Shown: positions 1 through 11,938 of the stretch, in pieces
How the letters are laid out: every line of letters begins with the position of its first letter
How positions within the stretch are numbered: the first letter of the stretch is position 1
From: Euptelea pleiosperma
Lineage: Eukaryota; Streptophyta; Magnoliopsida; Ranunculales; Eupteleaceae
DNA length: 64,000 nt
Direction of reading: 5' to 3'
Assembly: GCA_035048495.1 (NCBI GenBank)
Contig: CM068549.1
Span: 18,943,103 to 19,007,102, forward strand
Notes under the pieces: model-generated
The model's database searches: none
Told to the model about the DNA's origin: nothing
Seen by the model: only the letters and a program-made list of their open reading frames with translations
Program-made: the position numbers and the translations under genes

Positions 1-1100
1 CAATTTTAGCAATTGTCGGAGAGTGCCGTGTGCATGGGCCATTTACTATTCTATATAACAAAACACATTGGTTGTCTACCTACTTATACCTTCTCTTATA
101 AGCATCAACAAAGAAGGGCCGAGATCTAATCCTCCCCCAAATAGACGGTGGATCTCCACCACTCACCTGATTTTGGCAAATTCTTTGTCGAGGAGTGCCG
201 ATGGCATGGGGCAAGGCAGGCTCAGGAGCCCCACTTTTTATGCCTCGGGAGGGGTGTTACCGTTAAAACGGATTGAAATGGCCAAGGGTAAAAATGGAAA
301 AATGGATTTTAATAGATTTTAATGATTTTAACGGAAAAAAGTGGTGCTGAAATTCAAAACTTAAAATTTAAAAATTGAAAATTGAAAATTAAAAATTAAA
401 AAACAAATAGAATTTAAGGGAAATTTAATATATGGTTTTCTTATACCCCTCTTATCTTATATGGCTTCAATAATGAGTGGCTGAGATCCACTATGTTTCA
501 TATCGATGGCTGGGATTAACTCCCACCCGATTTTGACAAACACTTAGTTGGAAAGTGCCGCGGGCATGGGCCACCCACGCATATATCATGACAACTCAGT
601 TGTATTCTCTTATTTTATCCATCAAATGTGGACGGTTAGATAAAGAGTGGTTGAGATCAAATCCATCGATCTAATGTGGACGGTTAGATTTCAGCCACTC
701 AATCCGCCTCATTTGACCTCAATTTATTCAAAATTTAGATTTCAACACCATTATTTTTTGTTATTTCTGTTATTTTCCCATTTCTCCCTCTATGCGTTAC
801 AATCCGTTATAACAGCCGTTATAATGGAAAAAACAGTAATGCCCCAGTCCGTTATATTGTTTGAGTGCCGGAGGCACCCAATTTTTGCAAACGCTTTTGT
901 CGAAGAGTGTTGCGGGCAGGGGCCATTTACTATTCTATATAGCAAAACACATTGGTTGTCTCCCTACTTATACATCCTCTTATAAGCATCAACAAAGAAG
1001 GACCGAGATCTAATCCTCCCCCAAATGAACGGTGGATCTCCCCCACTCACCTGATTTTGGCAAATTCTTTGTCGAGGAGTGCTAATGGCACGGGGCACCC
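1..1100. repeat. Dispersed repeat, two long copies and one short copy
   Basis: Positions 1-217 and 879-1,100 are diverged copies of the same sequence. Both contain 'gggccatttactattctata', then 'aaaacacattggttgtct', then 'cctgattttggcaaattctt', and end near 'gaggagtgc'. A shorter related piece lies at about 520-590 ('gattttgacaaacactta', 'gcgggcatgggcc'). No coding sequence is recognisable; short open frames across it are not conserved between copies. The repeat class is unknown. The first copy is cut by the window edge. Confidence 0.6.
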
Positions 1101-1319
1101 ACTAGTATGAAATAAAATAACTCATGCCACTTTTAAAAAATTAGAGAATATTGTGAGACCCATTTTTGGCATCTATTGATTGTGGGCTTACCATGCTTGT
1201 TGTAACCACATACGTGGGTTAATTAGTAAATAATGTCTTATACATGTTTTTCAATAAAATAAACCATTGCACTCATTTGCTTGCACTATCAACCAATCAG
1301 CTAAATTCTGTTTGCATCT

Positions 1320-1437
1320 ATTAACAGGGTGTGAACCAAGCAGTTGTAGATGATTTGCATTACAATGAAAGCAATGCAACTCACTGCAATTGCACTGGAG
1401 TGCAAACTGCTTCCCAGTACAGCGAACCAAGCAGGGC
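1320..1437. repeat. MITE-like fragment with 'aagcagggcctta' end
   Basis: The end 'gaaccaagcagggcctta' at about 1,420-1,439 is the inverse of 'taaggccctgcttggttc' at about 2,930-2,948. Both are followed inward by 'gca/tgc' and 'ctcactgca'-type words. This is how two copies of a small DNA transposon in opposite orientation would look. The other ends and target-site duplications were not found, so the class is unassigned. Confidence 0.35.
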
Positions 1438-1518
1438 CTTAAGGTCTTATATTTGAGTAGTAATGGACTCAATGGGCCTTGAGTATTTGAGTAGTAATGG
1501 ACTCAAGGGGCAAGTATT
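1437..1518 (+). pseudogene. RLP pseudogene remnant, exon-5 side (left of CACTA)
   Basis: Translating from about 1,437 gives LKVLYLSSNGLNGP, then a second near-copy LSSNGLKGQ. This corresponds to the LRR exon 5 end (LKVLSLRNNGLGGSLPVQG) of the intact RLP gene at 18,842-18,988. The short stretch is tandemly duplicated (about 38 bp) and contains stops, so it is not functional. It ends at the CACTA terminus; the matching exon-6 side lies beyond the transposon at 15,081-15,249. Together they indicate that the transposon inserted in intron 5 of an RLP copy. Confidence 0.6.
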
Positions 1519-1544
1519 CACTACCAAAAAAAAGGCTTTTCCCG

Positions 1545-1910
1545 ACGGCTCTAAACCGCCGGTAAAGTATTCACCGGCGGTTTTTAACCGCCACACAAAC
1601 CGCCGAAAATTTGCCGACGGTGTAGGAAATAGGTCAACACCGGCGGTTTTAAAACCGCCGCGGAAGTGATAATTCCGACGGTTATAAACCGTTGATGTTA
1701 GTTTTCCCCGGCGGTGATTTTGACCGCCGATGTTATCCTATTACGTATGCTGTCCCAAATTCCGGTGGTTGATAACCGTCGGTGTAAATACTTTGCCTGC
1801 GGTTTATAACTGCCGATGTTATTCTTCTCCGGCAGTTTGAGAAACCGCCAGTGTTATTCTTTTACCTATGCCGTCACATATTCCGTCGGTTGTAACCGCC
1901 GGTAAATCCA
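1545..1910. repeat. CACTA left subterminal repeats
   Basis: A cluster of short GC-rich motifs, variants of 'ccggcggtttt' and 'aaaccgccgg', alternates in direct and inverted orientation at roughly 20-40 bp spacing. In CACTA elements such arrays are the binding sites of the element's DNA-binding protein. The motif density ends abruptly at about 1,910, where AT-rich sequence begins. Confidence 0.75.
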
Positions 1911-1929
1911 ATCAATTTTTTTTTTTAAA

Positions 1930-4700
1930 TCTAGTGCCTAGTCATTCATATCCATGACCTGATAGAATAAACAAAAAATCCAATAAAATAAAAAATAGAA
2001 GTTCAACATCACACTCCTAAACATGTTTTAAATCCAAGAGCACATCCAATGAAGAGACTTAATGTAAGTAACAAATACAATAAGGTTGCTATGCATCCAC
2101 GCCCAATGGCCACACCTGCAAGCCCAAAATCATCACCCCAATAGGTACATGCACCTACAAGCCCAAAATCATATTATAGTTTTTGGCCCTAGGAGAAAAC
2201 ATTCGCTCACAGTGGGAGTAGCCGATCACATCCCATAGTACGCACCACGAGGCACACTCTTAGTGGATGCTAACCTTGATTGACCAATCACTAAGTGGAC
2301 CTGCAAACCAAAAATAAACCTGATTAGTGATTTCAAAGCATTGGATTGAAGTTATTTTCACGGGTGATTTTAACCGTAGGAACTTGAGCATTATTGAACA
2401 ATCTCAAATACAACAAGGATGCACTTAACCCTCATACAGTAAGTACACTAGCAAGACAAACACGTAAAAATATAAAACAATACCAAGAATTACTAATTAA
2501 AGACACTTGCAATATTATGTCCAACTCTCCAAGCTTTGAGAAAGTTTAACCAAAGCAAATTTCTTATGAAGCATTTGACAGGTTATTATTGTTATGTTCC
2601 TGAAGTCCATAAACTTGCATGTTTTCTTTTAAAGAGTTAATAAAAAAATAAAGAATGTCGATAATGATGGTAGCAAATAATAACAAATATAAGAACAAGA
2701 TGTCGAAAGTAGAAACTTATTAGCTTTGATAGTTAGTACGGGTTTCAACATTGAATATTTTGTATGAAATTAACATCACACTAGAACTAAATTTCTAACT
2801 TCAACCCCCAGAATGAATAATCCCCAAAAATCTTCAAGTTGCTCCCTTTTAATTTAACTGTTTCCCTTTTATCGAGAACTTAAAGTAGTAAATTCATAAG
2901 ATAATCTTATAATCTCTCTTAACATGACACTAAGGCCCTGCTTGGTTCACAGCAAATTGAGTGCAATGCACTCACTACAAGTTGGATTAAAAGTGATTGG
3001 TTGGAGGAGTGCAAATGACTACTGTGCAAGTGGTTAACAAGGACTTGCAAACTCGCCTTGCAGCCCAAAAACTGATGCAAACAAGTGCATCGTGTTAACT
3101 CAACATTTTTTTTTCTGAAAAACAACAACAATAATAATAACAACTGAGATTATTTTTATTATTATCTTTTTATTTTTATTTCGTTACTTTTTAGTTTTCT
3201 ATTTTTTGATAGGGTCGGGATCGGGGGACAACTATTTGGCATACCCTCATAGAAGATGAATCAATGGCTGATTTTTGGTGAGGATGATCTCTATGGTGAG
3301 GAGATCATCCTCAAAAAAATTCAAATCATTCTGATATTCATAGACTGGTTTAGAAGTTGAAGAATTATGGACTGTCTATTTTTACCGTGTAACTTGAAAC
3401 CCACATTTGAGGGGGTTAGAAATTTCAGAATGTGCTGATTTTTTGTGGGGGTGATCTATATGGTGAGGAGATCATCTTCGCCAAAAATCAGCCATTGATT
3501 TGTCTTCTATGTGGGTACGCCAAAATGGTTGTCAAAAGTGGTTGTCCCCGGACCCTTTTTGATATGCTGTTTGGGGTCTCCTAACCCCAAGCTTTCCCCT
3601 TCAAAACAACAATTCAATTCAAAATGGACCCAAGTGCCTACACTTCTTGACTTCTTGTATGTTTAGATCTCCCAATAACATTTTAATGCACTAACAAGGA
3701 GTCTTCTAATTCATAAATCCAAACATACTGAATAGAACCATGCCAAGCAAAGTTATAGTGGAGCAAGTGAAAGAATGTCGAGCTACCACACAGAAAAAGA
3801 TATACACACCAAAATCAACAAATCTCATCATCTCTTTGTGATTGTCAAAATTTATTTCTTGCTGTTAGGACAACACCAACTAATATCTTGCAGTTTTTGT
3901 GAACAGAAAGCAAATACAGATTGCAAGTTGCCTTACCATGAGTAAAATTTCAATACATTTGGATGATTTAAGGAGTGAAGAATCGGAACCTGTGTGAATC
4001 ACAACAACAATTTTAATTGCCTTTTAGTTGAGAAAAGAAAAAAAATGAAGATAACGATGAAAATAAATATAATATTTGCAGTTTTATCTTACTTAAGTGA
4101 TGAACACCAAAAAAGATTTCATAGCTTTCAAATGTTAGATTCGTGCACACCAACCTTGGCTAGTTTTTGGCAACCTGAACACCAAATGAAACACAATTCA
4201 ATTCAAATATTACTCATTCAATCAAAAGCCACCATTTCCTACCTCGATGAAGACATAACTATGGTGGAAGGTTGAAAAATAACCAAGTTATAAAATAAAC
4301 CAAGTTCAACTCCAAGAGGATAGAAAACAACTATATACTGCAATATAACATAAGTATTTATCCAGAAAAATACAGGATGTGAGAATAAACAATTTGAACT
4401 CAAATCTAGTGTATCACAACTCACAAACTTTACCAACTTAGCACACTGACATCTTCATAGAACCAAGAGTCAGATAAACTCGTCCAATTTTCAAATCAAT
4501 GATCTCAACCAAGAATGGTAGAAATTGCCACATGATTGCATATAGGTCCTACTAAGGAGAATTGCACATGGTAGCACATGGATACAACATGTCGATTATC
4601 TATTGCTAAATCAAATAGCCTTAGGTTAAGAATACAATATGTCGATTATATTGCTGGTCATTCGCATACAAGCATCTAGTGCTAGGAATCAATACTAACC
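1930..4700. other. CACTA interior, left part; no gene recognised apart from a nested MITE
   Basis: AT-rich sequence without a recognisable coding region. It contains a partial copy of the window-wide 'cctgattagtgattt' repeat at about 2,280-2,375, a MITE-like end at 2,930, and a Mutator-type MITE at 3,212-3,555. Short open frames here have no recognisable domain. Confidence 0.5.
3212..3555. mobile_element. Mutator-like MITE, 344 bp, with 9-bp target-site duplication
   Basis: The element begins GGGTC and ends GACCC. The first and last ~100 bp are inverted copies of each other, sharing words such as 'gatcatcttcgccaaaaatc' in one orientation and 'gctgatttttggtgaggatg' in the other. It is bounded by the exact 9-bp duplication 'tttttgata' (3,203-3,211 and 3,556-3,564). 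A 9-bp duplication with long terminal inverted repeats fits a non-autonomous Mutator-like element. It is nested inside the CACTA element, so it inserted later or was carried along. It encodes nothing. Confidence 0.8.
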
Positions 4701-4706
4701 AATGGT

Positions 4707-4775
4707 TTATAGGAAGAGGGAGAAGGCAGTAGGAGGACGCTTAGGCGTGTTGGGATCCTTCATTTTCTTACTCTT
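4707..4775 (-). pseudogene. Captured HMG-box (HMGB-type) exon fragment
   Basis: On the minus strand a short stretch reads KKMKDPNTPKRPPTAFSLFL followed by a stop. This matches the start of the HMG-box of plant HMGB chromatin proteins, whose signature is KDPNxPKRPxSAFFxFM, where the box begins its first helix and contacts the DNA minor groove. Only this ~20-residue segment is present; the rest of the box (normally ~70 residues) was not found on either side. It sits inside the CACTA element in the same orientation as the ARF fragment, so it is most likely an exon piece acquired from a host HMGB gene. Because the match is short, identification rests on motif recognition alone. Confidence 0.55.
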
Positions 4776-5579
4776 TTTTGTATGACATAACCTGAGATTC
4801 TGAATAAAAGAATAAAAATTAAAAAAGCAATTTAAGAAATGAAAGGAGATGCAATTACTGACAGGACAACTGAAGAAGTTCAAAAAGAAATAAAATATCA
4901 CCTTGCTTATAGGATATGCAACAAGATAACAGATCCAAACAAGTACTACACGAACAAATGGCGTGTTGGAATCTCTTTTCTTTCTATAATCATCTCTCTT
5001 AATTCAACCCATAAACAAGAAAAAAATATCGATAAATCTTTGTTTTGCTCTGGATGTTTTTGGTTAAATGGGAACCATCTAATAAAAGAGATTTCACAAG
5101 TTGCTTTTGCCATCATGTAAATTGTGAATAAGGTTGGGATACTTAAATAACTGTTTTTATTTTTTTATTTTTTGGCTCCAGCCTCCCCAAGTATATGTGA
5201 CAGCTTCCGAATCTAAGGGAAGCCATTTTTCTCCCTTAGCTAGATAATGTTCTTACTTTTGTCCCTATGTAAATTACCGAAACACTATTGCATGGACATG
5301 TGTCCAACAAAGAGGGCAAGTGCAAGTTTTTCTTTTATTTGACCTCATGAATAGCTACTCCAATGATAGGAAAACACAAGGTTGCAGTGGAAAAGAGATT
5401 GTATTATAAATCTCTAGTTCAGCAACCAAACCTAAACCCATGGAGGGAGGCATGGAACGCAACAGAAAAGTCTTCTTTCTAGATCACAATCGCTATTCTA
5501 CCAGGGTTAGATAATAATAGTAAACCAACAAGAAAAAAGAGAGGAAAATAATAGTAAACCAACAAGAAAAAAGAGAGGA

Positions 5580-5950
5580 TAGAATAGAGGGTGAGGCCAG
5601 ACATTGATAATATTGGGTGAGGCCAAACATACATACAGTCTATGATATCTAAGAGTGTGCCACGTGGCTCATACTGTGGTCCGCCACATCCATCCTCAAA
5701 GTTCTACTCCATATTAAAGTGACTTTCTGATTACAAAAGGAAAAATCCTCCAAGGCCTTCAAAGTATCCCCTCCCAAAATGCCACATGGAGGGCCACTCT
5801 CCTTGTGGATATTTGGCTCACCTCTTGGTGGACCCATATACACCAAAAATCAGCTTGATTTTTATCACCCAAAAAAAGCTGAAAATTCAACAGTCAAAAA
5901 TCTCCTTATTAAAATCCAATGGATAGAAATCACCGATATTTGGATGTGAG
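5580..5950. repeat. Copy of the dispersed 'aaacatccat' foldback repeat
   Basis: Contains 'aagagtgtgccacgtggctc', 'tactgtggtccgccac', 'ccaaaaatcagcttgat' and 'aatccaatggatagaaatca', all words shared with copies at 17.2, 29.0, 34.9, 35.4, 40.8, 46.2 and 48.6 kb. Arms are degenerate and no target-site duplication was found. Confidence 0.55.
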
Positions 5951-6942
5951 CATTTTAATATACGTGTTGGGGCCCGATGTAACAAGCTGTGGCTTAATCC
6001 AAAAGCGTAAGCTAGCACCATTTTTGTCACTCACTATTGTCATCTGGAACCCACTAACCAAATACAACACCATTTTCATTATGAAGTTGTAAACACTATA
6101 ATTCTTACTAGAATTGACTATAACAAGTTCAAACACCCAAAGATTTAGATGAGATTTTAAATACAACATATTCTCAGGAATTGAAGACAAGATCTAATAT
6201 TGTCTTCCATCTCAGAATAAGGAAGCAAATTAAATTTTGGAAATGAAGCATCATGATCCACTAGAATAGTAGAAACAATGGCAACAACAAAAATAAATTA
6301 ACTTCTTGTTTGGAGATTGGCCATCTTTTAGAATGAAAAGAGATCAAATTTCCCAAATGACACTTAGAACTTGTTATGGTATCCAAATTATTGATGTTTC
6401 TTTTTTGCATCATATTGAAAATTCTAAAATTCTAAAAGTTAAGAGATTCAAGCAAATTTATTTACTTAGTTCCAGCAGGGTTAACAGCAACTAAAAAGGC
6501 AGCAGTGATTTCATCCACGGAATCATATATAAGCCCGGTAGGTGCAACGCAACTGTAGTAAGTAGAACCATTCAATTACCAGATATAACGATATCCAAAC
6601 CACTACATAGCATAATATTCACTCGTGAACATCCAAGATAGCTGCAGAGTAGACCTTAAGAACAATGGCATAGCAGCACACATGGCACAATAAAGGGGGA
6701 TGAGATCTTTTAGATATACTACATATAGATTGTACATAAGATATACTGTATATTAAACAGAACCCACCATTCAACAAGTCCACCTAGGAGATCTCCTACA
6801 CCAAAAGTTGACACAGTTGGTTCAATGTAACTATCTGCTCAACACTCCTTTTCTAGGATGTCTGTCATATTCTTTTTTACCACCAAAAGAATGCAACAGA
6901 ATGGATTGTTATAGCCATATGATAGGGGCCGATTACCAATTC

Positions 6943-6945
<3 letters not shown>

Positions 6946-6985
<40 letters not shown>
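6946..6985. repeat. (TA)n microsatellite
   Basis: About 20 uninterrupted TA dinucleotides. It is an extreme AT tract within the CACTA interior and probably length-polymorphic. Confidence 0.95.
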
Positions 6986-6988
<3 letters not shown>

Positions 6989-9056
6989 AGGGCTGATTTA
7001 TCTCCTACGCGAAACCCATGGAGGGGTGAGCCCTTAATATGTGCAGTATTTCATCAAGAAACAATCAAGCGAAAGCATACAGATGGATTCACCACTCTAT
7101 GATAAAGGAGCAACAAGTAACATAGCGTAAAGAGAATGATATTAAAGAGGACATTGCCTATAGAACACGAAAGCTAAGTTGCTAAAGTGGTGTTGCGCTT
7201 CCAAATGACCTAACACTAAAATAGAAAATGAATAGAAAATGACCCAAGCCTGTTTGATGGCATGTCTAACAAGATTAACGACATATCTGAGCTTTATAGC
7301 TATTGCCCAGCTTTACAGTTTACGCCACAAAAATGGGATGCTACAGCTCAATGTTATGGCAAACATATGAATTACAACAGAGTGAAAGTAAAAATCTATA
7401 AGAACAATTTTCAGAAACACATTATATTCCATCAAGGCCCAAGTTAGGCATAGAAAAGGCTTTATTGATGCTTTACTCCCAATGAAGAATATGTACGCCA
7501 CCCTCCTGACAAAGGAAGCCAAATGTTAGTAACTTTGTCCATCATAACTTAAGGTCATTGTGCACTCATACCCTGCCCACAAATCTTTGTTGTCCTCCCT
7601 ACTGGGACAAAAACGGGTCGGGCCATGCCTATTCTCTTGTTACTTTTTACACTACTACTACAAACATATACTCTATTTCGGTTTCTGTTTGCTGAACTGA
7701 AACAGAGCAGCACCTACTCCTTTCACTCATGGTCTGGCCCAATTCTAATCATATAGGGCCCACAACAATGACCCAAATCCCTGCCCTTTCATTCTCAACA
7801 ACTAACCTAAAGCCCATGGAGTTTTTCCCAGATTTTGGAACAAAAAATGAAACAAAATGTTGTAGAAACATCAAGGAATATGACTCCAACTCAGACCTTC
7901 ACCTGGCCATTAATGGCCATCATAAACCACTCAAAATCACTTTAAGAAAATCCTTTATTCCTTTTTATTTTTGTCCAACTTAAATATGTATTATGCCCAG
8001 ATTTTTCAACTCACAAACCTTTTAATGGACTGGTTTGAACACACCAACACATCCAAAAATTTATACTTTCTTTTATATGAACAATGGGCATAATTCCTTG
8101 TTTTGAACCAAAAAAAAATGACTCAAACCAGATCCAGAACTGTAACCATTTTTCCTATCAAAAATGTCCTACAGAAAATCAATTTTTGGTATTCAAAAAC
8201 ATCTCCAAATGACTGTTGTTTTATCAATCAAACTCCTCCCAAAACAGTAGCTTGAAGCCATGTCGTTCTCCCATAAGAACGACCTGAAACTGAACCGTTT
8301 TCATATGAAAATAATACTTAAAATAGGGGCTCCGTCCCATGAAATGCATCACTACCATGACTGGCTGCCATGCCTAGTAATGGCTCACAAAACCACAAAT
8401 ATTTCTCATCCAGAACTGAAATTAATCCCAACAATTCCTCTCCATTTTGTTTCACCCAAAAATTTCAAATAAAAACCACTCAAAACAAACTGATTCTAAA
8501 AAAATATTTCATGAGAACATAATGACATTCAGGATTGAGTTTAAGCCATCAACCTTAAAGTTTTGGACTTGTTCTCCTTTTCCAATTCCTTCTTGCTCCT
8601 TCACTTTAATAGCTGAACAGCACTCTGTTTGCGTAAGACACCTACTGTTAGTGAAGACCTGGGTGACATGGATCCAAAGTGTGGTCCACATTTCTATCAT
8701 GGCACTCTATAGAGGGTTTCTAGTTTGATGAGTTAGAGATAATCGAACCATGGTTAGCAAGAACAATTAAGAACCTAGAATAGGGATAGTTACGTGGAAC
8801 AGTAGATGCTTGTCCAAAAGAATCCAGGATAGAAGCCCATTTCAAAACATATCAAAGGGATAAACTTACAAACGAGACATACCTGATTGCAGAACTAGGT
8901 GTACTTGGTTTAAGGAAATAGAGAACACAAAATGCAAGTACCCAGATATGCCCCAAACCAACCGGGAAAAAGCAAAGCTAGTCAACTAGGTCAGTCAAGG
9001 ATTGCTACCACTACTAACTACTTCTCAAGCACAAAGAATGCAAGCAAACATCTTAC

Positions 9057-9698
9057 CAATGTCTCTGACACAAGTAATGCAATCCCAGCTTATCAGTAAT
9101 TTCAACAGCATTCATTGCATTTGGTAGATCTTACGAATTTGCAAAAACAAGCAACACAGCATCTCGTAACTCACTGCAACCACCCAAAAATAAATTTGTA
9201 CTTAAATTAGATCACCTATGAACAATTTGTACTCAAGGACCACAAGTGGTCTATCTCAATATTTGTTAATATGTCATTTTAACATAAGGAAAAAGGATTA
9301 AGTTACAATAGGCAGCTACAAGCACTTCCCTTCTCAACAACAATATCTTAGATCCTAGAAACCACTCTTACAAACTCTAAAAGTTGTTGTTAAAGTCTCT
9401 GTTTCTTCTTTTTGGCAAGCAAGCAGTGTAGTTAGTAGGTTAGAGGGAGAAGGATTTTAAAACTTTATAAGAAGTTCCAACTACCACCCGGCTCACATCG
9501 GTGGATAGAAATCATAAAGCAAAATGCTTTTTTAACAAAGATTTACCTCATTCAGCATCCTGTGGAGCTCATCCCTTGCCTCAGCCACATGGTCCCTGTC
9601 ATTGCTGTCAACAACAAAGATGAGACCTTGTGTATTTTGGAAAGTGCCTCCATAGTGGTTTGATCTGGCTTCAAACATTCATAGCCCATGGCAATTAC
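9057..9698 (-). pseudogene. Captured ARF-type small GTPase gene fragment (two exons and an intron)
   Basis: On the minus strand, 9,547-~9,675 encodes [20 protein letters not shown] and then [10 protein letters not shown], ending at a GT donor. After a ~370 bp intron, 9,057-9,173 begins behind an AG acceptor and encodes ELRDAVLLVFAN, a stop, then DLPNAMNAVEITDKLGLHYL and CQRHW, ending at a GTAAG donor. This is the middle to C-terminal part of ADP-ribosylation factor, a membrane-traffic GTPase. It includes the guanine-specificity NKxD region, whose K and Q codons are replaced by TCG and TAA. A 2-bp loss upstream also breaks the frame in the PLWRHYFQ segment. P-loop, switch I and the last exon were not found. 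The retained intron shows DNA-level capture rather than retroposition. It lies inside the CACTA element. Confidence 0.85.
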
Positions 9699-9865
9699 CT
9701 AGAAAGGAAAAACAAGTAATGACAAATGCAATTGCAAACAAAGTCAGCATCTCCCAAGCTAAGTCCACCAAACTTGAAAGATTTTTTACATGGAGAAGTT
9801 CAGAAGATTATTCCAACAAACAAACTAAAGCATTTCTAATTACTTCAAAAGATTATTTGACAAAA

Positions 9866-9970
9866 TGCTTGTGGCATGCCCAATGCTAATGCTTGTGGCA
9901 TGCCACAAGCATTTGGAATGTACCATCTAGGAGGGCATGCCACAAGCATTTGAAATGTACCATCTAGGAG
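9866..9970. repeat. Short palindrome and direct repeat around 'gcatgccacaagcatt'
   Basis: Positions 9,888-9,913 form a perfect 26-nt palindrome centred on 'ggcatgcc'. It is followed by two near-identical ~36-bp direct copies ('gcatgccacaagcattt' ... 'gtaccatctaggag') at about 9,897-9,933 and 9,935-9,970. An additional half copy precedes at 9,865. This looks like local slippage duplication around a foldback. Confidence 0.8.
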
Positions 9971-9974
9971 ATTA

Positions 9975-11930
9975 CTTCTTGCATATCCACAGCTAGACAC
10001 TTAATTCATGAAGTGACAGTGTTCTTTAAACTTCCCAAAGTATGACAAGTTTGGGAGCCATTTCAGTTAAAATAAAACAAAAAAGTTAGCATCAAATTGG
10101 GACATTAACAGATCTATCTGACCATAAGAAAATAAGAATTCCAATTATCTTGCCACAAATAAAGAACTCCAATTAAGGTATAATGCCTTTTTTTCAGAAC
10201 CTAGTTATCCCGGTGGGTCTCAGGATCTCATCCTAGAAATCCCTCAAAATTTTTCAATAGCTGAAATCTAAAAAGGACATGGAAGACTAGGGGGGCAAAA
10301 CGGACATGAAACCCAACTATAAGCTACTACTCCCTAGATTTGAATCTAATCCTCTTTAAAATGGATGTGAAAGATAATGAAGTACTTCACTGATCACACA
10401 CTATTTAACATGTGAGTTTTTGTCTCCTTTCAATCAAAAGGTTGTCCCTTTGTTCTTAGTTTAAAGTTAAAACATATTCCTTTCTGTTTTAGGGACTCCC
10501 TTTCTTTCATACTCTAAATTGGTTATAAAATGGGAACTACAGCACCATCTTAATGTTAAATATTTCTCATAAATTAAACTAAATGCCTGATTTCATAAAT
10601 CAATAATGATGTAACTATCAGCCCTGTTCATAATGAATTTTTCCCCTAAATTTCTGTCCAATTAATAAGGTATTTTCCACTCTTTAGTTGCATAAAAATG
10701 GAGTTCATAGATAACCAACTAAAAGTTATCAATATAAAGATATTTGTGATCAATCAGTGGAATGATGTAGACCCTGCATAAGCATATTTTGACTAGTCAT
10801 GAGAATCACTTTTTAGTGAGGGGAACTAAATCCAGGGCTTTCACAATGACAGACCAAGAATCTACATGCTGAGTTATAAATGCATGTACCTTCAATCTAT
10901 CAAAACACCACCAGAATTATGCCAAAAAGTGAAAAACAAAAATGAATGTCAGACCCTATCCCTCAAAAGACCAATTTATGTTGTACTTATAAAAAAAAGA
11001 CCAATTTATGTTGTTATTTCACTAACTCAAGGGCAGCTGAAATCCATCCCCTTAGTGTACGAGCATTCAACATAGTTTCCGTTGTTGTAAAAGTCTTTGA
11101 AACAACCACAATTGTATTTACCACAAGAAATAACAACAACTAGGATACAAAAGCCAGCAGATATTCTTCTCTCAGATGTCGATCCTATAATTGGAACACA
11201 AAAGCAATGGTTTTCTTTGGATCAATGCGTGAGATTTTAGTTGATGAGAAAATTTTAACATTTTTAACACTGAGCAAAAAAGAAATTAGTAGTAATAATT
11301 TGCCTGGAAGAAGAAAAGTAGCAATAATATTCCTCAAATATACAGTTTGCTAACATGCAGCCCTGTGTACTTCCATCTATCAAGAAATGGTAAGCTCATA
11401 TTTACTAATAAATTCCACAAACAATTTTTGAAAACAAACAGCCAGTAGAGTTGCAACCAACAAACTAACTAGTACAAGATATTCCCATTTATGTTTTCTT
11501 TTTATTAGTAAATTTTAGATTTAATTGGCCTCCCCTTTTAAGTTTTTTGGCATACTGACCCATCTCCTTCTGTGGTTAACCTCCTTTGGCATATGAGAAA
11601 TTCTGAAACTTTTTATGCATTGCTTCCAATTCTGAAACTTTGATATTCCAGTAGGTACAAAACCATTGTTAGATAGCTCAGGGTAGCTTGTCTATGACCT
11701 AGGTCCTAGAATCATCTAATCATTACCATTGGGGTAAGAAATCAATTAGGAACATTTATCCAATGATCAGGTTCATAATGCACAACAGCTTAATAAAGGC
11801 CTACCTGCAACTTTTTTTTGGGGGGGGGGATTGATGCTCATCCGGAAACACACCTAGCCTCAAACGCATTTTAGAAAGACAATCATCCACTGCAAAGAGA
11901 TATCGATCTGCGGAATTGGAACGTAAGAGA
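9975..11930. other. CACTA interior; no gene recognised
   Basis: AT-rich sequence, with a G-run at about 11,819-11,829. Open frames at 10,866-11,143 are low-complexity (a duplicated 'accaatttatgttgt' word) and match nothing recognised. No missing ARF exon was found here by eye. Confidence 0.4.
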
Positions 11931-11938
11931 AATTTTTT

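Larger units (their letters stand above)
4910..9050. other. CACTA interior, middle part; no gene recognised
   Basis: AT-rich sequence with a foldback-repeat copy at about 5,580-5,950, a (TA)n tract at 6,946-6,985 and no convincing coding region. Open frames at 5,649-5,846 and 8,260-8,730 do not resemble any family I recognise; the first lies wholly in the dispersed repeat. Confidence 0.45.

Noticed and set aside
1545..1910. CRISPR-like or satellite array
   Set aside because: The motif is short, irregularly spaced and in both orientations, adjoining CACTA termini; it is a subterminal repeat array in a plant genome.
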